From Catellatospora sp. TT07R-123 (GTDB lineage Bacteria; Actinomycetota; Actinomycetes; Mycobacteriales; Micromonosporaceae): 64,000 nt of DNA. Below the pieces are notes generated by a model. It was not told where the DNA came from. It saw nothing but the letters and a program-made list of their open reading frames with translations, and searched no databases. Of the stretch, positions 7,950-17,782 are shown in pieces. Made by a program: the position numbers and the translations under genes. The stretch is taken from the NCBI RefSeq assembly GCF_018327705.1, contig NZ_BNEM01000002.1, forward strand, positions 868,001 to 932,000, written 5' to 3'. The stretch's first letter is position 1; each line of letters begins with the position of its first letter.

Positions 7950-8849
7950 ATGACCGTGATCCTCGGCCAGCTGTTCACCGGCATCAGCATCGGCGCGGTG
8001 CTGCTGCTCATCGCGCTCGGCCTGGCCCTGACGTTCGGGCAGATGAACGTCATCAACATGGCGCACGGCGAGTTCATCATGGCCGGCGCCTACACCACGT
8101 ACGTGCTCCAGCAGGTGCTCACCGACGCCGGGATGTCGCTGCTCGTGGCCATCCCGGTCGCGTTCGTGGTCGCCGGGCTGCTCGGCGTGCTGCTGGAGGT
8201 GCTGCTGATCCGGCGGCTCTACCTGCGGCCGCTGGACACCCTGCTGGTCACCTGGGGCGTGTCGCTGATGCTGCAACAGCTGGCCCGCGACGTGTTCGGC
8301 GCGCCGAACGTGCAGACCCGCGCGCCCGACCTGCTCACCGGCAGCACCACGCTGCTGCGTACCGCCGACGGCGACGTGTCGATCGCCAACAGCCGCCTGT
8401 TCATCCTGACCCTGGCCGTGATCGCGGTCGTCGCGCTCACCGCCGTGCTCAAGTGGACCCCGCTGGGCCGCCGCATCCGGGCCGTGGTGCAGAACCGCGA
8501 CCTGGCCGCCGTCTCCGGCATCGCCAACGGCCGCATCGACCGGCTCACCTTCTTCATCGGCTCCGGCCTGGCCGGGGTCGCCGGGGTCGCGCTGACCCTG
8601 CTCGGCCCGATCGGCCCGACCATGGGCACCAACATCATCATCGACGCGTTCCTGGTGGTCGTCGTCGGCGGCATCGGGCAGATCAAGGGGAGCGTGATCG
8701 TGGCCTTCGTGCTCGGCATGCTGCAGTCCACCGTGGAATACCTGACCACGCTGTCGGTCGCCAAGGTGATCGTGTTCGTGGCGATCGTGGCGTTCCTCCA
8801 GTGGCGCCCGCAGGGCATGTTCACGCTGCGCACCCGGAGCCTCGCGTGA
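7950..8849 (+). CDS. urtB: urea ABC transporter permease UrtB
   Basis: 299 residues, LivH-type branched-chain permease fold with about eight membrane helices. GLALTFGQMNVINMAHGEFI is the signature of this family and of UrtB. It forms the inner-membrane channel with UrtC. The ATG at 7950 follows GAGGGAC. It begins 75 bases after urtA, and its stop overlaps the GTG start of urtC. Confidence 0.94.
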   Translation: MTVILGQLFTGISIGAVLLLIALGLALTFGQMNVINMAHGEFIMAGAYTTYVLQQVLTDAGMSLLVAIPVAFVVAGLLGVLLEVLLIRRLYLRPLDTLLVTWGVSLMLQQLARDVFGAPNVQTRAPDLLTGSTTLLRTADGDVSIANSRLFILTLAVIAVVALTAVLKWTPLGRRIRAVVQNRDLAAVSGIANGRIDRLTFFIGSGLAGVAGVALTLLGPIGPTMGTNIIIDAFLVVVVGGIGQIKGSVIVAFVLGMLQSTVEYLTTLSVAKVIVFVAIVAFLQWRPQGMFTLRTRSLA

Positions 8850-9937
8850 GCGCCCGCACCCGCGCCCTGGCCGGGTTCGCCGCCGGGGCGGTGCTGCTGT
8901 TCGCGCTGGCCCCGGCCGTGCTGACCGACTTCCGGCTCAGCCTGCTGGCCAAGTACCTCTGCTTCGCCATCGTCGCCGTCGGCGTCGGGCTGGCCTGGGG
9001 CCGCGGCGGCCTGCTCACCCTCGGCCAGGGCGTCTTCTTCGGCCTGGGCGGCTACGCGATGGCCATGCACCTCAAGCTCGCCGACGCGGGTCCGGGCCAC
9101 ATGCCCGACTTCATGCAGCTGTACGGCCAGCTCGACGAACTCCCCGCCTGGTGGCGCCCGTTCGAGAACCCCGTCTTCGCCCTGGCTGCCACGATGCTGC
9201 TGCCGATGCTGGTCGCGTTCGGCCTCGGCTCGCTGGTGTTCCGCCGCCGGGTGCGCGGCGCCTACTTCGCGATCCTCAGCCAGGCCCTGGCCGCCGCGAT
9301 GGTCATCCTGCTGATCGGCCAGCAGGGCACCACCGGCGGCACCAACGGCCTCACCGACATCGAGGGCTTCTTCGGATACGCCCTCGACGACCCGGTCAAC
9401 CAGCGCACCGTGTACTTCATCATCGCGGCCGTGCTGCTGGCCCTGCTGGCGCTGGCCCGCCAGCTGATGCGCAGCCGCTACGGCGAGCTGCTGGTCGCCG
9501 TCCGCGACGGCGAGGAGCGGGTCCGCTTCCTCGGCTACAACCCCGCCAACGTCAAGCTCGTCGCGTACGTCGTCGCCGCCGGGATGGCGGGCCTGGCCGG
9601 AGCGCTGTTCGTGCCCGCGGTCGGCATCATCTCCCCCGCCCTGATCGGCATCGTGCCCTCCATCGAACTCGTCATCGGCGTCGCCGTCGGCGGCCGGGCG
9701 ACGCTGCTCGGCCCGGTGATCGGCGCCGTGGCGGTGGCGTGGGCGAAGACGGCCCTGTCCGAACGGTTCCCGGGCACCTGGACGTACGCGCAGGGCCTGA
9801 TGTTCGTGCTGGTCGTGGCATTCCTGCCGGGCGGGCTCGCGTCCCTGTGGGCGCTGGTGCGCCGCCGCACCGCCCCGGACGCGCCGAGGACCGAACCGGC
9901 GCCGCTGGCGCCCGAACCGAGTGAGGTGGCCGTATGA
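8846..9937 (+). CDS. urtC: urea ABC transporter permease UrtC
   Basis: 363 residues from a GTG overlapping the urtB stop (GTGA at 8846-8849). It is a LivM-type permease with about ten hydrophobic segments; GLAWGRGGLLTLGQGVFFGL and the later RYGELLVAVRDGEERVRFLG are typical, the latter being the coupling loop to the ATPases. The large extracytoplasmic loop (MPDFMQLYGQLDELP) is characteristic of UrtC rather than LivM. It pairs with UrtB. The Pro/Ala-rich C-terminal tail overlaps the urtD start. Confidence 0.94.
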   Translation: MSARTRALAGFAAGAVLLFALAPAVLTDFRLSLLAKYLCFAIVAVGVGLAWGRGGLLTLGQGVFFGLGGYAMAMHLKLADAGPGHMPDFMQLYGQLDELPAWWRPFENPVFALAATMLLPMLVAFGLGSLVFRRRVRGAYFAILSQALAAAMVILLIGQQGTTGGTNGLTDIEGFFGYALDDPVNQRTVYFIIAAVLLALLALARQLMRSRYGELLVAVRDGEERVRFLGYNPANVKLVAYVVAAGMAGLAGALFVPAVGIISPALIGIVPSIELVIGVAVGGRATLLGPVIGAVAVAWAKTALSERFPGTWTYAQGLMFVLVVAFLPGGLASLWALVRRRTAPDAPRTEPAPLAPEPSEVAV

Positions 9938-10674
9938 GCGGCGGGCTGCGCATCCGCGACCTGCGGGTGGTGTTCGACGGGTTCGCCGCCGTCGACGGCG
10001 TCGACCTGGACGTGGCACCGGGCGACCTGCGGTTCCTGATCGGACCCAACGGCGCGGGCAAGACGACCCTGATCGACGCGGTGACCGGGCTGGTCAAGGC
10101 CTCGGGTTCGGCCCGGTTCGGGGAGACCGAGCTGCTGGGACGCGACGTGCACCGCATCGTACGGCTGGGCGTGGGGCGCACGTTCCAGACCGCGGCGGTG
10201 TTCGAGGAGCTGACCGTGCTGCAGAACCTCGACATCGCGGCGGGTGCCGGGCGCGGGCCGTGGACGCTGCTGCGGCAGCGCCGGGGCATCCCCGCCGACG
10301 TCGCGAAGGCGCTGGAGACCATCGGCCTGGCCGACCGGCGCGACGACCTGGCCGGGACCCTCGCCCACGGGCAGAAGCAGTGGCTGGAGATCGGCATGCT
10401 GCTGGTGCAGGACGCCAAGCTGCTGCTGCTCGACGAGCCGGTCGCCGGGATGAGCCACGAGGAGCGCGAGGCCACCGGCGCGCTGCTGGAGGCCGTCAGC
10501 GGCGAGCGCACCGTGGTCGTGATCGAGCACGACATGGACTTCCTGCGCCGCTGGGCCCGCACCGTCACCGTCCTGCACGCCGGGAAGGTGCTCAGCGAGG
10601 GCACGGTCGCGCAGGTGCAGGCCGACCCCCGGGTGCAGGAGGTCTATCTCGGACACGCGGCGAAGGAGGCGTGA
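9934..10674 (+). CDS. urtD: urea ABC transporter ATP-binding protein UrtD
   Basis: 246 residues, LivG-type ATPase: Walker A GPNGAGKTT near residue 38, Q-loop region GRTFQTAAVFEELTVLQNL, a signature region with the divergent LAHGQKQWLEIG, Walker B KLLLLDEPVAGM, and switch His in VIEHDMDF. The LAHGQKQWLEIG variant is typical of UrtD. It energises urea import at the cytoplasmic face together with UrtE. The start overlaps the urtC stop by four bases. Confidence 0.94.
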   Translation: MSGGLRIRDLRVVFDGFAAVDGVDLDVAPGDLRFLIGPNGAGKTTLIDAVTGLVKASGSARFGETELLGRDVHRIVRLGVGRTFQTAAVFEELTVLQNLDIAAGAGRGPWTLLRQRRGIPADVAKALETIGLADRRDDLAGTLAHGQKQWLEIGMLLVQDAKLLLLDEPVAGMSHEEREATGALLEAVSGERTVVVIEHDMDFLRRWARTVTVLHAGKVLSEGTVAQVQADPRVQEVYLGHAAKEA

Positions 10675-11363
10675 TGCTGCGCATCGAAGCGATCACCGCC
10701 GGGTACGGCCGCAGCATCGTGCTGCGCGACGTCGACGTGACGGTCGCCGACAGCACCGTGACGGCCGTGCTCGGCCACAACGGGGCGGGCAAGAGCACCC
10801 TGCTGCGCGCCGCGATCGGGCTGATCAGGCCGCGTTCGGGCATGGTGCTGCTGGCCGGGGAGGACGTCACCCGGCTGGCCCCGCACCAGCGGGTCGACCG
10901 CGGCATGGCGTACGTCCCGCAGGGCCAGCAGTGCTTCCCGCACCTGACCGCCGCCGAGAACCTCCAGCTCGTGGCCGACGGCAGGCGCGGCGGCAAGGAG
11001 GCGCTGGCCGAGTCGCTGGACCTGTTCCCGGCGCTGACCGGGCTGCTGCGCCGCCGCGCGGGTCTGCTGTCGGGCGGGCAGCGCCAGCAGCTGGCCATCG
11101 CGCGGGCGCTGATCACCCGGCCGAAGCTGCTGCTGCTGGACGAGCCGACCGAGGGCATCCAGCCCAACGTGGTGGCCGAGATCGAGCAGGCGATCCTGTC
11201 GCTGGCCTCGGGCGGGCTGTCGGTCCTGCTGGTCGAGCAGCACCTGGGGTTCGCGCTGCGCGCGGCGCACCGGTACCACGTACTCGAATCGGGCAGAGTG
11301 ACCTCAACGGGTGCGGGTGGCAGCGACGCCGAACCCGCGGTCCGTGCCGCCCTCTCCGTGTGA
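10674..11363 (+). CDS. urtE: urea ABC transporter ATP-binding protein UrtE
   Basis: 229 residues, LivF-type ATPase. The ATG at 10674 sits behind AAGGAGG and overlaps the urtD stop by one base. Walker A GHNGAGKST, Q-loop YVPQGQQCFPHLTAAENL, signature LLSGGQRQQLAIARALITRP, Walker B LLLLDEPTEGIQPN and switch VEQHLGFA are all intact. EGIQPNVV is usual for UrtE. The urease genes follow after 15 bases, which links uptake directly to hydrolysis. Confidence 0.94.
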   Translation: MLRIEAITAGYGRSIVLRDVDVTVADSTVTAVLGHNGAGKSTLLRAAIGLIRPRSGMVLLAGEDVTRLAPHQRVDRGMAYVPQGQQCFPHLTAAENLQLVADGRRGGKEALAESLDLFPALTGLLRRRAGLLSGGQRQQLAIARALITRPKLLLLDEPTEGIQPNVVAEIEQAILSLASGGLSVLLVEQHLGFALRAAHRYHVLESGRVTSTGAGGSDAEPAVRAALSV

Positions 11364-11378
11364 ACCGAAGGACGGTCC

Positions 11379-11681
11379 ATGTTCCTCACCCAGCATGAGC
11401 AGGAACGCCTGCTCATCCACGTGGCCGCCGACGTCGCCGAGCGGCGCCGCGGCCGCGGGCTGCTGCTCAACTACCCCGAGTCCGTCGCGATCATCACCCG
11501 GTTCCTGCTGGAGGGCGCCCGCGACGGGCGCACCGTGGTCGAGCTGATGGAGTCCGGCGCGCAGGTGCTCACCCGAGAAGACGTCCTGCCGGGCGTCCCC
11601 GAGATGCTGAAGGAGGTGCAGGTGGAGGCGACGTTCCCGGACGGCACCAAGCTGGTGACGGTGCACCACCCCATCCGGTGA
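11379..11681 (+). CDS. ureA: urease subunit gamma
   Basis: 100 residues, the normal UreA length. Family landmarks are [40 protein letters not shown] and the C-terminal VTVHHPI. It is the smallest structural subunit of the nickel urease (UreABC)3. A GAAGGAC site precedes the ATG. The stop overlaps the next start by four bases. Confidence 0.96.
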   Translation: MFLTQHEQERLLIHVAADVAERRRGRGLLLNYPESVAIITRFLLEGARDGRTVVELMESGAQVLTREDVLPGVPEMLKEVQVEATFPDGTKLVTVHHPIR

Positions 11682-11983
11682 TCCCCGGCGAGGTGCTGCA
11701 CGGGCAGGGCGGGGTCGAGCTCAACGCCGACCGCCCGGTGACCGTGCTGGTGGTGACCAACACCGCCGACCGGCCGGTGCAGGTCGGCTCGCACTACCAC
11801 TTCGCCGAGGCCAACCCGGGCCTGTCGTTCGACCGGCAGGCCGCGTGGGGCCAGCGCCTGGCGGTCCCCGCCGGGACCGCGGTGCGGTTCGAACCGGGGG
11901 TGTCGCGAGAGGTCGAGCTGGTGCCCCTGTCCGGCGCCCGGATCGTGCCGGGGCTGCGCGGCGAGTGCGGAGGAGAGCTATGA
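11678..11983 (+). CDS. ureB: urease subunit beta
   Basis: 101 residues, normal for Ure[21 protein letters not shown], then [20 protein letters not shown] and [20 protein letters not shown] are classic UreB blocks. It is a structural subunit bridging UreA and UreC. It starts at a GTG in GTGATC overlapping the ureA stop, and ends overlapping the ureC start. Confidence 0.96.
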   Translation: MIPGEVLHGQGGVELNADRPVTVLVVTNTADRPVQVGSHYHFAEANPGLSFDRQAAWGQRLAVPAGTAVRFEPGVSREVELVPLSGARIVPGLRGECGGEL

Positions 11984-13683
11984 CGGTGATCAGCCGTGAG
12001 CGGTACACCGCTCTCTACGGCCCCACCACCGGTGACCGGATCCGGCTGGCCGACACGAACCTGCTGATCGAGGTCGAGGCGGATCACTGCGCGGGCGGCG
12101 ACGAGGTCGTCTTCGGCGGCGGCAAGGTGATCCGCGAGTCGATGGGCCAGTCGCGCGCCACCCGCGCCCAGGGCGCCCTGGACACGGTCATCACCGGCGC
12201 GGTGGTGCTCGACCACTGGGGCATCGTCAAGGCCGACATCGGCATCCGCGACGGCCGCATCGTCGCGATCGGCAAGGCGGGCAACCCCGACACCATGCCG
12301 GGTGTGCACCCGGACCTGGTCATCGGCCCGGCCACCGAGGTCATCGCGGGCAACGGGAAGATCGTCACCGCGGGCGCGGTCGACACGCACGTGCACTTCA
12401 TCTGCCCGCAGCTGGTCGCCGAGGCCCTGGCCGGCGGCGTGACCACGCTGGTCGGCGGCGGCACCGGCCCGGCCGAGGGCACCAAGGCCACCACGGTCAC
12501 CGCCAACGCCTGGCACCTGGCCCGGATGCACGAGGCCCTGGACACGTTCCCGGTCAACGTGCTGCTGCTCGGCAAGGGCAACACCGTCTCCGAGGAGGCG
12601 ATGTGGGAGCAGCTGCGCGCCGGGGCGGGCGGCTTCAAGCTGCACGAGGACTGGGGCACCACCCCGGCGGCGATCGACGCGTGCCTGCGGGTCGCCGACG
12701 CGTCCGGGGTGCAGGTGTCGATCCACACCGACACGCTGAACGAGGCCGGGTTCGTGCAGGACACCCTGGCGGCGATCAACGGGCGGGCGATCCACTCGTA
12801 CCACACCGAGGGCGCCGGGGGCGGGCACGCGCCCGACATCATCACGGTGGCGGGCCTGCCCAACGTGCTGCCGTCCTCGACCAACCCGACCCGGCCGTAC
12901 ACCCGCAACACCCTGGCCGAGCACCTGGACATGCTGATGGTGTGCCACCACCTGAACGCGGCGGTGCCGGAGGACCTGGCGTTCGCGGAGAGCCGGATCC
13001 GGCCGTCCACGATGGCCGCCGAGGACCTGCTGCACGACCTGGGCGCGATCTCGATCATCGGCTCGGACTCGCAGGCGATGGGCCGCATCGGCGAGGTCGT
13101 CCTGCGGACCTGGCAGACCGCGCACGTGATGAAGGCGCGGGTCGGCTCGCTGCCCGGCGACGGCGCGGCCGACAACGCCCGCGCCAAGCGGTACGTCGCG
13201 AAGTACACCATCTGCGCGGCCATGGCCAACGGGCTGGAGGCCGAGGTCGGGTCGGTGGAGCCGGGCAAGCTCGCCGACCTGGTGCTGTGGGATCCGGCGT
13301 TCTTCGGCGTACGCCCGCACGTCGTCGTCAAGGGCGGCCTGATCGCGTGGGCGCAGATGGGCGACGCCAACGCGTCCATCCCCACCCCGCAGCCGATCCT
13401 GCCCCGCCCCATGTTCGGCGCGTACGGCGTGGCCGCCGCCAAGACCAGCCTCGCGTTCGTCGCCCCGGCGGCGATCGAGGCCGGGCTGGAACTGGACATC
13501 CGCCGGGCGATGGTGCCGGTCGGGGACGTGCGGTCGCGGACCAAGGCCGACCTGCCCCACAACGGCGCCATGCCGCACATCACCGTCGACCCGGACACGT
13601 TCACCGTCCGCATCGACGGGCAGGTGGTCGAGCCCGACCCGCCCACCGAACTGCCCATGGCCCAGCGGTACTTCCTGTTCTGA
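11980..13683 (+). CDS. ureC: urease subunit alpha (catalytic)
   Basis: 567 residues. AGGAGAG precedes the ATG at 11980, which overlaps the ureB stop. Nickel ligands and catalytic residues are visible: DTHVHFI (HxH), [11 protein letters not shown] (the Lys that becomes carbamylated), [10 protein letters not shown] and [14 protein letters not shown] (His ligands), MVCHHL (flap/catalytic His region) and [10 protein letters not shown] (Asp ligand). Length and motifs are complete, so it should hydrolyse urea to ammonia and carbamate once UreDFG have loaded nickel. Confidence 0.97.
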   Translation: MTVISRERYTALYGPTTGDRIRLADTNLLIEVEADHCAGGDEVVFGGGKVIRESMGQSRATRAQGALDTVITGAVVLDHWGIVKADIGIRDGRIVAIGKAGNPDTMPGVHPDLVIGPATEVIAGNGKIVTAGAVDTHVHFICPQLVAEALAGGVTTLVGGGTGPAEGTKATTVTANAWHLARMHEALDTFPVNVLLLGKGNTVSEEAMWEQLRAGAGGFKLHEDWGTTPAAIDACLRVADASGVQVSIHTDTLNEAGFVQDTLAAINGRAIHSYHTEGAGGGHAPDIITVAGLPNVLPSSTNPTRPYTRNTLAEHLDMLMVCHHLNAAVPEDLAFAESRIRPSTMAAEDLLHDLGAISIIGSDSQAMGRIGEVVLRTWQTAHVMKARVGSLPGDGAADNARAKRYVAKYTICAAMANGLEAEVGSVEPGKLADLVLWDPAFFGVRPHVVVKGGLIAWAQMGDANASIPTPQPILPRPMFGAYGVAAAKTSLAFVAPAAIEAGLELDIRRAMVPVGDVRSRTKADLPHNGAMPHITVDPDTFTVRIDGQVVEPDPPTELPMAQRYFLF

Positions 13684-13685
13684 CC

Positions 13686-14351
13686 ATGGACACCGCGTAC
13701 CTGCTGCTGTCGGACGGGCGGTTCCCGTCCGGTGGCCACGCCCACTCCAGCGGGCTGGAGGCGGCGGTGGCCGCCGGGCGGGTCAGGGACCTGGCCGGGG
13801 TGACCGCGTTCCTGCGCGGCCGCCTGCACACGGCCGCCTCGGTCGCCGCCGCCTTCACCGCCGCCGCCCACCGCACCCCCACCCCGGCCTTCCTCATCGA
13901 GCTGGACGGGGAGCTGGAGGCGCGGACGGTGTCACCCGCGCTGCGGCTGGCCAGCCGCCGCCAGGGCCGGGCCCTGCTGCGGGCCGGGCGGGCCACCTGG
14001 CCGTCGGAGCTCTACGCCACGCTGCCGCCACACCCGGACGGCCCGCATCAGGCGATCACGCTGGGCGTGGTGGCGGCCGCGGCGGGGCTCAGCGCCGAGC
14101 AGGCGGCCCAGATCGCGGTGTTCCACACGGTGACGGGTCCGGCCAGCGCGGCGGTGCGGCTGCTGGGGCTGGACCCGTACCAGGTGCAGCGGCAGCTCGC
14201 ACTGCTCGCACCGGTCTGCGACGCCGTCGCGGCGGCCGCCGCCGCGCTGGCGCACAAACCGCCCGCCGAACTTCCGTCGCACAGCGCCCCGCTGGCCGAC
14301 ATATCCGCCGAACTGCACGCCACCTGGGAGGTGCGTCTCTTTGCTAGCTGA
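13686..14351 (+). CDS. ureF: urease accessory protein UreF
   Basis: 221 residues starting two bases after ure[21 protein letters not shown] is the characteristic N-terminal block of UreF, and the rest is Ala-rich and all-helical as in the family. With UreD and UreG it forms the GTP-dependent nickel-loading complex on the apo-urease. The end overlaps the proposed ureG start by 11 bases. Confidence 0.92.
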   Translation: MDTAYLLLSDGRFPSGGHAHSSGLEAAVAAGRVRDLAGVTAFLRGRLHTAASVAAAFTAAAHRTPTPAFLIELDGELEARTVSPALRLASRRQGRALLRAGRATWPSELYATLPPHPDGPHQAITLGVVAAAAGLSAEQAAQIAVFHTVTGPASAAVRLLGLDPYQVQRQLALLAPVCDAVAAAAAALAHKPPAELPSHSAPLADISAELHATWEVRLFAS

Positions 14352-15051
14352 CCACGACGAGACCGTTCCGCACACCCACCCCGAACCGGGGACCGACCCG
14401 CACCCGCCGCTGCCGGTGCTCGACCGCGCCGTGCGCGTCGGCATCGGCGGCCCGGTCGGGTCCGGAAAGACCGCGCTGGTCGCGGCCCTGTGCCGGGCGC
14501 TGTCGGCCGAGCTGCGGCTCGCGGTCGTCACCAACGATATCTACACCACCGAGGACGCCGACTTCCTCAAGCGGGCGGGCGTGCTCGACCCGCAGCGGAT
14601 CATGGCGGTGGAGACCGGCTGCTGCCCGCACACCGCCATCCGCGACGACATCTCCGCCAACCTCGACGCCGTCGAGGAACTGGAGCAGCGGCTCGGCCCG
14701 CTGGACCTGGTGCTGGTCGAGAGCGGCGGCGACAACCTCACCGCCACGTTCAGCAAGGGCCTGATCGACCAGCAGATCTTCGTGGTCGACGTGGCCGGGG
14801 GCGACAAGGTGCCGCGCAAGGGCGGGCCGGGGGTGACCACGTCCGACCTGCTGGTCATCAACAAGACGGACCTGGCGCCGCTGGTCGGCGCGGACCTGTC
14901 GGTGATGGACCGCGACGCCCGCGCCCGCCGCGGCGACCTGCCGACGATCTTCCTGTCGATCGCGCAGGACAAGCTCGCCACCCCGGTCGCCGACTGGGTA
15001 CGCCACCTGGTCGCGCACAGCCGCGGCCACGCCCACGCCCTGGCCGGCTGA
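14341..15051 (+). CDS. ureG: urease accessory GTPase UreG
   Basis: 236 residues from a TTG at 14341; a GGAGGTG site about ten bases upstream supports this unusual start. A His-rich N-terminal stretch ([19 protein letters not shown]) could store nickel, partly compensating for the missing ureE. The SIMIBI GTPase motifs are intact: [10 protein letters not shown] (P-loop), [24 protein letters not shown] (metal-binding CPH), ESGGDNL and NKTDL. It couples GTP hydrolysis to nickel delivery. Confidence 0.95.
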   Translation: MLADHDETVPHTHPEPGTDPHPPLPVLDRAVRVGIGGPVGSGKTALVAALCRALSAELRLAVVTNDIYTTEDADFLKRAGVLDPQRIMAVETGCCPHTAIRDDISANLDAVEELEQRLGPLDLVLVESGGDNLTATFSKGLIDQQIFVVDVAGGDKVPRKGGPGVTTSDLLVINKTDLAPLVGADLSVMDRDARARRGDLPTIFLSIAQDKLATPVADWVRHLVAHSRGHAHALAG

Positions 15052-15063
15052 CGTGGTGCGCTG

Positions 15064-15813
15064 ATGCGGGCACTGGCCCGGGTGACCGCCGTCGCCGACG
15101 GCCGCGGCGGCACCCGGCTGGCCCAGGTACGCGGCGAGCCGCCACTGGTCCTGCGGCACACCCCCGCCCCGACCGGACCCGCCGTGGTGCACCTGGTCGG
15201 GGCGGCGGCCGGGCCGCTGGCCGGCGACGACCTGCGGCTGGAGATCGAGGTCGGCCCGGGGGCCGCGCTGCGCCTGCACAGCGTCGCCGCGTCGGTGGCG
15301 CTGCCGTCGCGGGTCGCCGCCGCGTCCCGGCTGACCGTGGCCGTGGCCGTCGCGGCCGGCGGCCGCCTCGACTGGCTGCCCGAGCAGCTGGTGGCCGCGC
15401 GCGGCTGCCACCACGTGTCGGCCTCGACGGTCGAACTGGCCGAGGGGGCGCGGCTGGTATGGCGGGAGGAGCTGATCTGCGGGCGGCACGGCGAAGCACC
15501 CGGTGACGCGGTGATCGAGACGTCGGTGACGTACGCGGGGCGGCCGCTGCTGCGGCAGTCCACGGCGGTCGGCCCGGCGGCGGCCGGATGGAACGGCCCG
15601 GCGGTCCTCGGCGGCGCGAAGGCCACCGGATCGCTGCTGCGGGTCGAGCCGGGCGGGCCGGTGCCCGCCGCCCGGGTGGTCGCGCCGACGGCGGTGCTGG
15701 TGCCGCTGGCGACCGGCCCGGCGAGCCTGGTCACGGCGACAGCCCCGGACGCGCACACCCTGCGCGGCTACCTCGACGGGGCGGCCGTGGACCTGTCCGG
15801 CCAGGCCGCGTAG
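15064..15813 (+). CDS. ureD: urease accessory protein UreD/UreH
   Basis: 249 residues, somewhat short but typical of actinobacterial UreD. Landmarks are VVHLVGAAAGPLAGDDLRLE, LDWLPEQLVAARGCHH and WREELICGRHGE. It scaffolds apo-urease for activation by UreF and UreG. It starts 12 bases after ureG and is the last recognisable gene of the urea operon. No ureE is seen anywhere in the window. Confidence 0.92.
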   Translation: MRALARVTAVADGRGGTRLAQVRGEPPLVLRHTPAPTGPAVVHLVGAAAGPLAGDDLRLEIEVGPGAALRLHSVAASVALPSRVAAASRLTVAVAVAAGGRLDWLPEQLVAARGCHHVSASTVELAEGARLVWREELICGRHGEAPGDAVIETSVTYAGRPLLRQSTAVGPAAAGWNGPAVLGGAKATGSLLRVEPGGPVPAARVVAPTAVLVPLATGPASLVTATAPDAHTLRGYLDGAAVDLSGQAA

Positions 15814-15876
15814 TCCGAACCTGTTTGGCGACGGCCGTCTGGCGGGTACGGCTGAGGTAGACCACTGGAGGCCGAC

Positions 15877-16032
15877 ATGTCGAACATCACCGATCCGAAC
15901 GATCCCATGCAGCCGCCGGTTCCGGCACCGGAGCCGCCCGCGCCGCCGCCCGCGCCCACGCCGGTGCCGTCACCGCCGGGGCCGTCGCCGATGCCGACGC
16001 CGATCCCGCCGGTTCCGCCGCCGCCCATGTGA
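15877..16032 (+). CDS. 51-residue proline-rich small protein
   Basis: ATG at 15877 with TGGAG eight bases upstream; TGA at 16030-16032. After a polar start (MSNITDPNDPMQPPV) about half of the remaining residues are Pro, mixed with Ala, Ser, Thr and Met, ending in PPPPM. There is no signal peptide or charge cluster. The function is unknown; such sequences are usually extended and disordered. It follows ureD by 63 bases and is closed by a strong hairpin, so it may be the last gene of the urea transcript or a separate short one. A translated origin is supported by the ribosome site and the terminator but remains to be shown. Confidence 0.6.
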   Translation: MSNITDPNDPMQPPVPAPEPPAPPPAPTPVPSPPGPSPMPTPIPPVPPPPM

Positions 16033-16054
16033 CCCGTCCACCGACAGCACGTGA

Positions 16055-16103
16055 CCGACGACGAAGGCGCCGCCCCGACCGGGGGCGGCGCCTTCGTCGT
16101 CGG
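16055..16103. terminator. strong hairpin terminator between convergent genes
   Basis: The arms 16055-16076 and 16082-16103 are perfectly complementary over 22 bases around a five-base loop (GACCG). It lies 22 bases after the stop of the proline-rich gene and about 50 bases beyond the stop of the opposing fibronectin-III gene, so it can end transcription from both sides. There is no long T run, which is common in high-GC actinobacteria. Confidence 0.85.
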
Positions 16104-16152
16104 GGGGCGCGGCCGGGGCCGCACGCCCGGGTCGGCGGCACCGGTCAGGGCC

Positions 16153-17439
16153 TCAGGCCGGGTCGGGGTCGGTCGGCACCTGCTGCGGGGACGCCTCCTC
16201 CGGCGACGGCGACGCCGCCGGGGTCGGCGACGGCGGTTCCGCCGAGGGCTCGGGCGGCGTGGGCGACGGCTCCTCGGCGGGCGACGGCGAGGCGGGCGCG
16301 GTCGACGGGGCCGGACTGGGCGGCGACGCGGTCATCGCGGTGATCTGGCCGCTGGGCGGCGACAGCAGCCCGGCGGCGTTGCAGGCGACGATCGCGAACG
16401 TGTACGACGTGCCCGGCGCCAGACCGGTGATCGTGGCGCTGGTGGCGCGGGTCCAGCCGATGAACTCCCCGTCCTGGAGGATGCGGTAGTAGGCGATCCC
16501 GCCCGTCCCGGCGTCGGCCGGTTCCGACCAGGCCAGCCAGACGGCGTGCTCGTCGGCGGCGACGGCGGTCAGGCCCGTGGGCGCGGACGGAGCCACGGGT
16601 GCGGGCGGCGCCGAGGCCCCCGGCCCGGTGCTGGCCGCGGGCGCGGGACTCCATACCGGCGCGGGGGTGGGATCGCCGCTGATGACGGGCATCGGCTGCG
16701 GGCTGGCCGTGGGCGGCGCGGTGGGCAGGGTGACCGGGGTGCCGCCGTGGCTGGCCATCACCCCGGCCGAGAGCCCCGGCAGCGGCATGCCGGCCGGCAC
16801 CGCCGGGCCGTCGGGGTCTTTGCCGCCGGTTCCGTTGACCAGCAGCAGCGCCACGACCACGGCCGCACTGGCGGCGATCGCGAGCACCGCGAGCAGGGCG
16901 CGGCGCCGCCGGGGCCGGTGACTGGCCACCGCGGAGTCCAACGGGGCGGCCTTCGGCGCCGCCGCCTCGATGATCGGCGTACGGACGGTGTTGGTCGTCA
17001 TGGAGCGCACCGTCGGCGCCTCGGCCGCCGGTGCGGCGGGCGAGGCCGGGGCGGCCGCTTCGGCGACGGCCGCCGCGAAGTCGGGCACCGCGTCGACGGC
17101 GGCCCGCGCCGCCAGCCAGGTGGACGTCGCCAGTTCGAGGTTGCTCTTGCGGTACTGCGCGTCGCTGAAGGTCACGATGGTGGGCAGCACCACCTGCTCC
17201 CAGGCCGGCACGGGCAGCGCCCGCCCTTCCCGCAGCGCCGTCCAGGTCTCGGCGAACTCCTGCCGCCCGACCTCCATCGCGTCGATGCGGCTGTCGTGGT
17301 CGGCGGCGTCGAACTGGTCCAGCAGCCGCTGGTGCACCTCGGCGACGTCGCGCCCCGAGGTGATGTCGGACAGCATCCGTCCCAGGTCCAGGACGAGGTT
17401 GCGAGCCTGCTGCGCCGATCCGGGGAGTGGCTGGCCCAC
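16153..17439 (-). CDS. membrane-anchored protein with conserved helical N-domain and C-terminal fibronectin type III domain
   Basis: 428 residues from a GTG at 17439 behind GGGAGGC; the longer open frame upstream lacks a start with a ribosome site. Residues 1-120 form a cytoplasmic helical domain (LGRMLSDITSGRDVAEVHQR and WEQVVLPTIVTFS). A basic stop-transfer (RPRRRRALL) and one membrane helix lie near 183-207. A Pro/Thr/Ala linker follows, a fibronectin-III domain is near 283-368 (APTGLTAVAADEHAVWLAWS, then GLAPGTSYTFAIVACN), and a Pro/Ser/Glu tail ends it. The topology suggests an internal sensor or partner domain and an external binding domain. The N-domain is clearly homologous to the protein at 33559-34077. 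Function unknown. Confidence 0.75.
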   Translation of the reverse strand: MGQPLPGSAQQARNLVLDLGRMLSDITSGRDVAEVHQRLLDQFDAADHDSRIDAMEVGRQEFAETWTALREGRALPVPAWEQVVLPTIVTFSDAQYRKSNLELATSTWLAARAAVDAVPDFAAAVAEAAAPASPAAPAAEAPTVRSMTTNTVRTPIIEAAAPKAAPLDSAVASHRPRRRRALLAVLAIAASAAVVVALLLVNGTGGKDPDGPAVPAGMPLPGLSAGVMASHGGTPVTLPTAPPTASPQPMPVISGDPTPAPVWSPAPAASTGPGASAPPAPVAPSAPTGLTAVAADEHAVWLAWSEPADAGTGGIAYYRILQDGEFIGWTRATSATITGLAPGTSYTFAIVACNAAGLLSPPSGQITAMTASPPSPAPSTAPASPSPAEEPSPTPPEPSAEPPSPTPAASPSPEEASPQQVPTDPDPA

Positions 17440-17782
17440 CCGTGCCTCCCTGACTGTCCTGTCCCGGCGCGAAGATCGGGCCGGGCCGCCCCGACGGTAC
17501 GCTGCCGGGTCGGCAGGCACCCGGCCGGTATGGCCGGGCATCTTCGGCCATCCGGCGCGGACCGTTCCGCCATCGTCCGATCCAGAGGTGCCGGTCGTCG
17601 CACACGGAACGGTCCTGCCGCCCTTACCCGTCCGGCCGGTGGCTAATCCTCGGACGGGCCGAACCGCACCTACGTCCACTGCGGATGGTCGAATGTGACC
17701 TCATGTCACCGACCCGACATCGGATCATCGGCTGATATCGCAGACTGGGCCGCGGAGAAGACCGCCGATGGAAGGGGCAACC
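17440..17782. other. 343-bp divergent promoter region
   Basis: No credible gene is present. It separates the fibronectin-III gene (minus) from the neocarzinostatin-like gene (plus) and must hold both promoters. A dyad GTGAC-N5-GTCAC lies at 17695-17709, and the bases just after it (17712-17750) are less GC-rich. No consensus -35/-10 pair is convincing. Confidence 0.4.
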
